Below, piece by piece: positions 6,978 to 12,268 of a stretch of DNA of 12,268 nt. Both the position numbers and the translations under genes were made by a program. The stretch's first letter is position 1. Each line of letters begins with the position of its first letter. The stretch covers positions 1 to 12,268 of the forward strand of contig CALGAJ010000313.1 in the NCBI GenBank assembly GCA_937951975.1. Reading direction: 5' to 3'. The notes under the pieces are model-generated. The model did not search any database. It was given only the letters and a program-made list of their open reading frames with translations, and had not been told where the DNA came from. Source of the stretch: an uncultured Desulfotignum sp. Its GTDB lineage: Bacteria; Desulfobacterota; Desulfobacteria; Desulfobacterales; Desulfobacteraceae.

Positions 6978-6996
6978 TCGCCGATCTTTACGGCGA
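6978..6996 (-). terminator. Weak hairpin at the end of the solute-binding protein gene
   Basis: On the minus strand TCGCCG and CGGCGA pair perfectly over six bases around the loop TAAAGAT, which contains the stop codon. The following ATTAATT is AT-rich but lacks a real U-run, so intrinsic termination would be inefficient. Confidence 0.27.
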
Positions 6997-8610
6997 GACA
7001 AACGCGGTACGTTCGTCAAACTGAGGATACCCGGCCAGGGTATTGAACAGGTCGTGCCCATAGTCAAGATCGGATTTCCGAGCCACACAATACTTGATAT
7101 CCAGCAAAGGATACACCCAGACATCGTGAAGAATTTTTATCTGGGCCTGCTCCCACAACCGGATCTGATTTATGGGATCCATTTCCTTTAAAGCCTTGTC
7201 CAGCAGTTCATCCACGGATGTACAATGGGAAAAATTGGTATACGCACTGATCCCGGTCTGAACAATGGCGTCGGAATGAAAAAACCCCCGCAGATACGTA
7301 TCCGCATTGGGCCGGAGCGTAAAATAAAGAACGATGGCATTTTGGTTGTCCCGAATCATTCGATGGTATTCTGAATGGGATACGATGTTTAAATCCACGA
7401 CAATGCCGATCTCTTTCAAGGCCTGCTGCAAAATCTCATAGCTTGTCTTAAACAGCCGTTTTTCAGATCCATACAGGGTCATGGAAAATCCATCTGCAAA
7501 TCCGGCGTCCGCCAGCAGTTTTCTGGCTTTTTCAATATTTTGGTTAAAACTCAACCCCAGGCTGATAATTTTTTCGTTTGTCAGCCCACCGGGCAGAAAC
7601 GCCGGGCTCATGGGGGCCAGCACCGGAGACACCAGCTTTGGGCTGGATGCCGCCAGAAAAACGTCCCGGTCCAGGGCATAGGCGATGGCCTGTCTCACCC
7701 GGCGATCATTCAGCGGCTGAATGGAGGTGTTGAAATGAAACAGGCCGGTAAATCCCGGGCCGAACACATCGATTATGGTTTCCGGTACCTGGGCCATGCG
7801 CTCGATCCACCCGGGTTCACCCACTCCGAGGATCAGATCCATCTCCCCGTTTACAAAGGCCGCCTCCCGGGTGTCATTGTCCGGAATAAAATGCATTTCC
7901 ACGCCCGCCAGTTTCGGGGGTCCCCGAAAATACCAGGCATAGGCTCTGAATTCGCATTTTTCCTTTGGCACATACCGGTGAAACATGAACGGACCGGTAC
8001 CCACCGGATGAGTCGCAAAGGCGTCATAACCACCCGTTTGGATCGCTTTTTCACTCACAATGTATCCGCCCCGGTGATTGGCGATTTTCGGCAGAAAAAA
8101 CAACGGGGACACCGGTTCTTCCAGAATAATTTTCAGGGTATGGTCATCCATTTTTTCAAACGTCATACCCGCGTATTCCCCGGCCATACCGCTGAAATCC
8201 GGGTCCGCCAGTTTCTTTAATGAAAAGATCACATCATCTGCGGTCAACTCATACCCCGGATTGAACGGCCCGGGATGGAAGAAAATTCGTTTTTTCAGAT
8301 GAACGGTCCAGACCTGGCGGCCTTTTTCAAGCTGATATGTGGGAATGGATGCCGCGATATCCGGTTCCAGCCGGGGCAGATCTCCGGGCACATACCTTAC
8401 CAGACAATTGAAAACCAGGTCTGCATAAGTGTAATCCTGGGATCCATTCAGCAGATGAGGATCCAGACTGCCCAGACTGCTGGTGTGAACGGCAAATTTC
8501 AATACCCGGTCCGGCGAAGGCATCGCGTCTGCCTGACCGGTCATCAGCATCCCCCACACCCCACACCCCAATGCCAGGCGTCCCAAAAAAGACAACCATC
8601 CCCGTTTCAC
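6988..8610 (-). CDS. Family 5 extracellular solute-binding protein (peptide/nickel type ABC transporter)
   Basis: This 540-residue protein has the normal size of a DppA/OppA-type binding protein. A signal peptide is clear: basic start MKRGW, a hydrophobic stretch to about residue 24, and a likely signal peptidase I site after QADA (29). Cys16 sits inside the hydrophobic stretch in ALGC, a poor lipobox. Family landmarks are SLDPHLLNG (48-56), LEPDIAASIPTYQL (81-94), the ELTADDVIFSLKKL region (121-134) and VGTGPFMF further on. It should bind a ligand in the periplasm, but no permease or ATPase gene is adjacent on either side. The start is GTG at 8610 with AAGGGG seven nt upstream. It has its own promoter, so it is probably a separate unit from the glutamate synthase genes. 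Ligand is unknown: peptide, nickel complex or another small solute. Confidence 0.9.
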   Translation of the reverse strand: MKRGWLSFLGRLALGCGVWGMLMTGQADAMPSPDRVLKFAVHTSSLGSLDPHLLNGSQDYTYADLVFNCLVRYVPGDLPRLEPDIAASIPTYQLEKGRQVWTVHLKKRIFFHPGPFNPGYELTADDVIFSLKKLADPDFSGMAGEYAGMTFEKMDDHTLKIILEEPVSPLFFLPKIANHRGGYIVSEKAIQTGGYDAFATHPVGTGPFMFHRYVPKEKCEFRAYAWYFRGPPKLAGVEMHFIPDNDTREAAFVNGEMDLILGVGEPGWIERMAQVPETIIDVFGPGFTGLFHFNTSIQPLNDRRVRQAIAYALDRDVFLAASSPKLVSPVLAPMSPAFLPGGLTNEKIISLGLSFNQNIEKARKLLADAGFADGFSMTLYGSEKRLFKTSYEILQQALKEIGIVVDLNIVSHSEYHRMIRDNQNAIVLYFTLRPNADTYLRGFFHSDAIVQTGISAYTNFSHCTSVDELLDKALKEMDPINQIRLWEQAQIKILHDVWVYPLLDIKYCVARKSDLDYGHDLFNTLAGYPQFDERTAFVSP

Positions 8611-8617
8611 AGCTCAT

Positions 8618-8623
8618 CCCCTT
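8618..8623 (-). promoter_or_regulatory. Ribosome-binding site fixing the GTG start of the solute-binding protein
   Basis: AAGGGG ends seven nt before the GTG at 8610. An ATG immediately after the GGGG is in another frame. The site and the following signal peptide together decide for GTG. Confidence 0.6.
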
Positions 8624-8639
8624 TTCATTCGGTTTATTT

Positions 8640-8668
8640 TTTATACGAATCAAAAAGGGTACCGTCAA
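8640..8668 (-). promoter_or_regulatory. Sigma-70-type promoter of the solute-binding protein gene
   Basis: On the minus strand TTGACG (8668-8663) and TATAAA (8645-8640) each match consensus at five of six positions and are separated by exactly 17 bases. Transcription would begin near 8633, about 23 nt before the GTG start. It lies wholly in the 78-nt gap after the glutamate synthase fusion gene. Confidence 0.65.
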
Positions 8669-8688
8669 GGAAAAACTCAAACACCCGA

Positions 8689-11019
8689 TCACATGGGAGC
8701 ATTGGGTATCAAGTCCCAGATACCGCAGGGACAGGTTCCTTTGCAGAAGCCGCACCCGATGCACCGGTCCGGATCCACCCGGTATTCAAACCCTGCTTTT
8801 CCCAGATCTTTGCGGAAAATGGCCGCATCCGGGCAAACCGCCACGCAGATGCCGCAATCCCGGCATCTGCCGCAGGATGCACAGGCATCACCGCAGGACA
8901 TCAGATCATCAGGCCGTGTTTTGGGATCATAATATGCCAGATGAACCCGGGATCTGTCCACGACCGGCATGGCGGGTATTTCCCGGACTTCTTTTCCGGA
9001 TATCAGCTGATCAATGACCTGGGCCGTGCGTTTGCCCGCACCCATGGCATCGGTGATCAGCCCCGGGGCCACTACATCGCCGATGGCAAACACTTTGGGG
9101 TCTGAAGTCCGGTTGACCCGGTCCACGGTAATATATCCGTTGTCCACGGCCAGATGGGGTTTAATGAAATCCAGGTCCGGGACATCGCCGATGGCGACCA
9201 CCACCGTGTCTGCCGGCAGCAGATCCCCGTTCTGGAGCATCACACCCTGTTCGGTAATTTCTTTGATATACACGGGCCACAGGAATCTGGCCCCGCAATT
9301 TTCCGCATCCTCCCGCTCTTTGCCGAATGCGGCCGGCTGCTGAACATCAATCAGGGTAATGTCTCCGGCACCCAGGCGATGGGCTTCGGTGGCCACATCA
9401 CACCCCACATTGCCGGCCCCGATGATCACCACCTGTCTGCCCGGGGTGATTTTCTTTGCTTTGGCATCCGACAGAAACGCATTGGCAGACACGGCCTGAT
9501 CGATGCCGGGCACGGGCAGGGATTTCGATTTTTTCGCACCGGCCGCCACCACCGTGAAATCATATTCATCCCGGATCCGGGCAAAGGCATCCGCATCAAT
9601 GGACTGTGCCAGACGGATATCGGGAATCAGGGTCTTGATCCGCTCCAGTTCCGCTTTCAGGGTGTTTTCAGGAATCCGGGAGCCCGGTATCACGGAGGCG
9701 ATCTTGCCGCCGATGACTGATCCGGTATCGAACACGGTCACCAAATGGCCGTCAAGGGTCAGATGCCAGGCTGCGGACAATCCCCCGGGACCCGCACCGA
9801 TCACTGCCATTTTTCTGCCGGTTGTTTTTGCCGGTTCCGGGGGAGGGACCTGTTCCCCGGCCCGGCCCAGGTTTCTGATATTCACCGGGGGCATGCCTTC
9901 CTGATGCCGGGTGCAGGCGGCCATGCAGGGGCTGGGGCACAGATATCCACATACGGTTGCCGGGAACGGGGTATGGGTCAGGCCCATGGCAATGGCTTCG
10001 TCCACATTGTCGGCCCTCACCATGGCCCAGCGGTCCTGAACCGGGATCCCGGTGGGACAGGCTGCCTGGCACGGAGAAATATATTTTCCGTGTTCCCACA
10101 CCGGCACATACCGGCGCAGCTCCCCTGTGGGGACCACCGGAACGGTTCCCGGGGCCATCTCCTGCAAATCTCCGATCAGTCCGCCCGACCCCAGTTCCCG
10201 GTCCCACACCTGTTTTCTGAACCCCTGCATATTCGGCCGGTCCGGGCTGTCGGCTTTTTCATGCGGGGATTTGGCCGTCAGCAGCATCCACTCCAGCCGG
10301 ACCGTCAATGCAGCCCGCAGATCCATACGGCCGATTTTTTTCAGAAAATTTGAAATCCCGGTTTCCAGCCACTGCCAGTCCTCATCGGTCAGCGGAACCT
10401 GTTTGGCGTCTTTTTGGCTGAACCCTGACGCACTGCCCCGGACAAACACCTTTCCCCCCACCATGCCCACCAGGGGCCGGTACCCCAGCACCTGTTCGCC
10501 GGGCTGACTGCCGTGACCACATACCACGGCAATGCCGCCGGCCATGAATTCACCGAAATAATCCCCGGCCGTGCCCAGGACCCACAGCTCCGGCGGATCG
10601 AACCGGGGGTTGTGCTTGGTCATGGTCATGCCCCGGGCCCCGATGCTGCCGCCCACAAACACCCGGCCCTGGGCCGCGCCGTTCATCACGCCGTTGGAAG
10701 CGTGCCCATGGACCACAATCTGAGCCCCGGCATTGAGCCATCCCAGGTCATCAGATGCCGGTCCCATGATCTCGATACAGGTGTTGGCATTTCCCAGGGA
10801 CCCGGTCCGCTGGCCCGAATGCCCGATAATGCGGATATTCACCGGATCCGTGCCCGCATCCCACAGCCGGCCCCCGATGCCGTGCTGGCCGAAGGCCTCG
10901 ATCTCCAAATGCCGGTGGCCGCTGCGGATCTGCTGATGAATGATCTCTTCCAGGACCCGGGAAGGGATCCGCTTTTCTTCTCTTTTGCCGGGAATATAAA
11001 TAAAATCGCTGTGTGTCAT
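8689..11019 (-). CDS. Glutamate synthase fusion: GXGXG domain + GltD-like oxidoreductase + 2[4Fe-4S] ferredoxin domain
   Basis: This 776-residue protein has three parts. Residues about 35-215 are the GXGXG beta-helix domain that ends the large subunit of bacterial glutamate synthase, with repeated glycines (for example GAQIVVHGHASNGVMNG). Residues about 310-690 are GltD-like: an N-terminal Fe-S module with Cys317, 321, 357, 361, 365 and 369, an FAD motif GAGPGG (408-413), an NAD(P) motif GAGNVG (534-539) and a second FAD motif FAIGDVV (644-650). Residues about 709-765 carry two ferredoxin CxxCxxCxxxCP motifs (from Cys719 and Cys753). It would pass electrons from NAD(P)H or ferredoxin to the FMN subunit to reduce 2-oxoglutarate plus ammonia to glutamate. 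AAGGA overlaps the stop codon of the upstream FMN-subunit gene, seven nt before this ATG, so the two genes are translationally coupled. Confidence 0.92.
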   Translation of the reverse strand: MTHSDFIYIPGKREEKRIPSRVLEEIIHQQIRSGHRHLEIEAFGQHGIGGRLWDAGTDPVNIRIIGHSGQRTGSLGNANTCIEIMGPASDDLGWLNAGAQIVVHGHASNGVMNGAAQGRVFVGGSIGARGMTMTKHNPRFDPPELWVLGTAGDYFGEFMAGGIAVVCGHGSQPGEQVLGYRPLVGMVGGKVFVRGSASGFSQKDAKQVPLTDEDWQWLETGISNFLKKIGRMDLRAALTVRLEWMLLTAKSPHEKADSPDRPNMQGFRKQVWDRELGSGGLIGDLQEMAPGTVPVVPTGELRRYVPVWEHGKYISPCQAACPTGIPVQDRWAMVRADNVDEAIAMGLTHTPFPATVCGYLCPSPCMAACTRHQEGMPPVNIRNLGRAGEQVPPPEPAKTTGRKMAVIGAGPGGLSAAWHLTLDGHLVTVFDTGSVIGGKIASVIPGSRIPENTLKAELERIKTLIPDIRLAQSIDADAFARIRDEYDFTVVAAGAKKSKSLPVPGIDQAVSANAFLSDAKAKKITPGRQVVIIGAGNVGCDVATEAHRLGAGDITLIDVQQPAAFGKEREDAENCGARFLWPVYIKEITEQGVMLQNGDLLPADTVVVAIGDVPDLDFIKPHLAVDNGYITVDRVNRTSDPKVFAIGDVVAPGLITDAMGAGKRTAQVIDQLISGKEVREIPAMPVVDRSRVHLAYYDPKTRPDDLMSCGDACASCGRCRDCGICVAVCPDAAIFRKDLGKAGFEYRVDPDRCIGCGFCKGTCPCGIWDLIPNAPM

Positions 11020-11029
11020 ATCTGATTCC

Positions 11030-12268
11030 TTACACTACATACTTGATACTCAGCCGCTGGGCCGCGGCAAGATCGTCAATGCCCAGGGCGTCAGACATGC
11101 CGATGGGCAGGGAGGTGGACCGTCCTAAGGGCGCCACGATCTTTTTGAGTTCCGTGTCAAAGGACACGAACAGGTCCACCACCCGCTCCGCCACATCCTC
11201 GGGATCCAGCCGCCGGTAAAGCCGGGGGTCCTGGGAGGTGATACCCTTGGGGCAGATCCCCACGTTGCACACGTTGCACCGGTCCTCTTCCGTGCCCACG
11301 CATCCGGCCGCCGCCTGCATCACATATTTGCCGATCTGGACTCCGGAGGCTCCCAGCATGATCAATGCCGCGGCATTGGCGGCCAGATTTCCGTTCTTCC
11401 CGATGCCGCCGCCGGCAAACAACGGAATTTCGTTCTGCTTGCCGATTTTGATCAGGTTCAGATAATTGTCTCTGATACAGCTGGCAATGGGATGTCCCAT
11501 GTGATCCATGGATACGGCATAGGCGGCGCCCGTGCCCCCGTCTTCCCCGTCAATGGCCAGGCCGGAGGCGTAATCGTTGCGGGTGAGGTTGTTGAGCACG
11601 GCCAGCGAGGTGGAGGACGCTGAAATCTTGGGATACACCGGCACCCGGAATCCCCAGGCCATGGACATGGACAGGATCATCTTGGCCACGGATTCCTCGA
11701 TGGAATACTGGGTCTGGTGGGTGGGCGGACTGGGCAGGCTGACCCCGGCGGGCACGCCCCGGATGGCGGCGATGAGCTTGTTGACCTTGTGCCACATCAA
11801 CAGGCCCCCGTCCCCGGGTTTGGCCCCCTGGCCGTACTTGATCTCAATGGCGCAGGGGTCTTCCTTCATGTGTGGGATGGCATGAATGATCTCATCCCAC
11901 CCGAAATAACCGGAGGCGATCTGGAGAATCACGTATTTGAGAAACCGGGACCGCAGCAGCCGGGGCGGACACCCGCCTTCGCCGGTGCACATGCGCACGG
12001 GCATTCCCATCTCCTCGTTCAGATATGCCACCCCCATCTGAAGCCCCTCCCACATGGTGGGGGACAACGCGCCAAAGGACATGCCCCCGATGATCAGGGG
12101 ATAAATCTCGCGCACCGGCGGAATCCATCCGTTTTCCTTGAGGCGTTTCATGTTTTCTCTGGGGGAAAGCACCCGGCCCAGCAGGGTCCGCATCTCGAAC
12201 TCATGGCGTCCGGCATCCAGGGCCGGGTCCGTGAGCATGGAGATCCGGGTGAACTTGATCCGGTCCAG
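11030..12268 (-). CDS. Glutamate synthase, FMN/Fe-S synthase domain (5' end outside the window)
   Basis: The frame stays open through the right edge, so 412 residues are visible and the true start is further right; ATG at 12238 is internal, with LDRIKFTRIS before it. Counting from that internal Met, family landmarks are MCTGEGGCPPRLLR (83-96), KYGQGAKPGDGGLL (134-147), DGEDGGTGAA (230-239), FAGGGIGKNGNLA (274-286) and a cysteine cluster, Cys313, 321, 324 and 329, ending CPKGIT. These mark the FMN-binding (beta/alpha)8 domain of glutamate synthase, where 2-oxoglutarate is aminated. No glutaminase domain is visible. In split systems that domain is a separate gene, which may lie just outside. 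The stop is nine nt before the next gene, so the two are co-transcribed. A stand-alone glutamate-synthase-like enzyme with another role cannot be excluded. Confidence 0.9.
   Translation of the reverse strand: MDRIKFTRISMLTDPALDAGRHEFEMRTLLGRVLSPRENMKRLKENGWIPPVREIYPLIIGGMSFGALSPTMWEGLQMGVAYLNEEMGMPVRMCTGEGGCPPRLLRSRFLKYVILQIASGYFGWDEIIHAIPHMKEDPCAIEIKYGQGAKPGDGGLLMWHKVNKLIAAIRGVPAGVSLPSPPTHQTQYSIEESVAKMILSMSMAWGFRVPVYPKISASSTSLAVLNNLTRNDYASGLAIDGEDGGTGAAYAVSMDHMGHPIASCIRDNYLNLIKIGKQNEIPLFAGGGIGKNGNLAANAAALIMLGASGVQIGKYVMQAAAGCVGTEEDRCNVCNVGICPKGITSQDPRLYRRLDPEDVAERVVDLFVSFDTELKKIVAPLGRSTSLPIGMSDALGIDDLAAAQRLSIKYVV

Larger units (their letters stand above)
6607..6987. other. Non-coding intergenic region between solute-binding protein and beta-oxidation operon
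   Basis: These 381 bases contain no convincing gene on either strand. About 6740-6975 is strongly AT-rich, interrupted by a GC-rich patch at 6707-6741 and another at 6805-6832. The region holds a sigma-54-type promoter, a tandem octamer and several short dyads (listed separately where supported). It is the only large gap in the window and the natural control region of the six genes that follow. Confidence 0.7.

Noticed and set aside
8671..8712. Possible terminator after the glutamate synthase fusion gene (imperfect stem followed by TTTTT on the minus strand)
   Set aside because: The stem depends on wobble pairs and an internal mismatch, has a long loop and overlaps the coding end. The evidence is too weak to call.
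8275..9105. Plus-strand open frame (276 codons) spanning the gap between the solute-binding protein and glutamate synthase fusion genes
   Set aside because: It runs antisense across the ends of two well-supported genes and across a good minus-strand promoter, and its translation has no domain features.
1..12268. Search for CRISPR arrays, transposases, tRNA or rRNA genes and phage genes
   Set aside because: No regularly spaced repeats, insertion-sequence ends, tRNA-like folds or mobile-element proteins were seen. The window looks like ordinary chromosomal metabolic operons.

Overview
The window holds eight protein genes, all on the minus strand, so transcription runs from high to low coordinates. 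The content suggests a strictly anaerobic, fatty-acid- or aromatic-acid-oxidising member of the Desulfobacterota (Desulfobacterales-like). The reasons are a split, alternative-type glutamate synthase, a dense block of acyl-CoA dehydrogenases with a thiolase, a crotonase and a CoA-transferase, and a good sigma-54 promoter match. This taxonomic guess is inference from gene content, not from a marker gene.

Right part (8689-12268): two tightly coupled genes of a split glutamate synthase. The first, cut by the right window edge, is the FMN/Fe-S synthase domain. The second is an unusual fusion of the GXGXG domain of the large subunit, a GltD-like FAD/NAD(P) oxidoreductase and a C-terminal 2[4Fe-4S] ferredoxin domain. 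No glutaminase (class II amidotransferase) domain is in the window; it probably lies further right.

Middle (6607-8668): a stand-alone family 5 periplasmic solute-binding protein gene with its own near-consensus sigma-70 promoter and a GTG start. About 380 bp of mostly AT-rich non-coding DNA follows. It contains a near-consensus sigma-54 (-24/-12) promoter pointing into the next operon, an exact tandem octamer and imperfect dyads.

Left part (1-6606): a probable six-gene beta-oxidation operon with gaps of 12 to 53 nt. The order is a long DmdC-like acyl-CoA dehydrogenase, a thiolase, two short acyl-CoA dehydrogenase-family proteins (called AcdB and AcdC here), an enoyl-CoA hydratase, and the N-terminal 137 codons of an acetyl-CoA hydrolase/transferase-family CoA-transferase cut by the left edge. 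Together they could activate a carboxylic acid, dehydrogenate and hydrate its CoA ester and cleave it thiolytically. A 3-hydroxyacyl-CoA dehydrogenase and electron-transfer flavoprotein genes are not in the window.

The most interesting observation is that AcdB and AcdC have degenerated in complementary ways. AcdB keeps the catalytic glutamate and the motifs that act within a subunit, but has lost motifs normally donated to a neighbour's FAD site. AcdC is the reverse. This is what an obligate alpha2beta2 acyl-CoA dehydrogenase with one active site per heterodimer would look like, as in the mycobacterial ChsE-type enzymes that handle bulky substrates.
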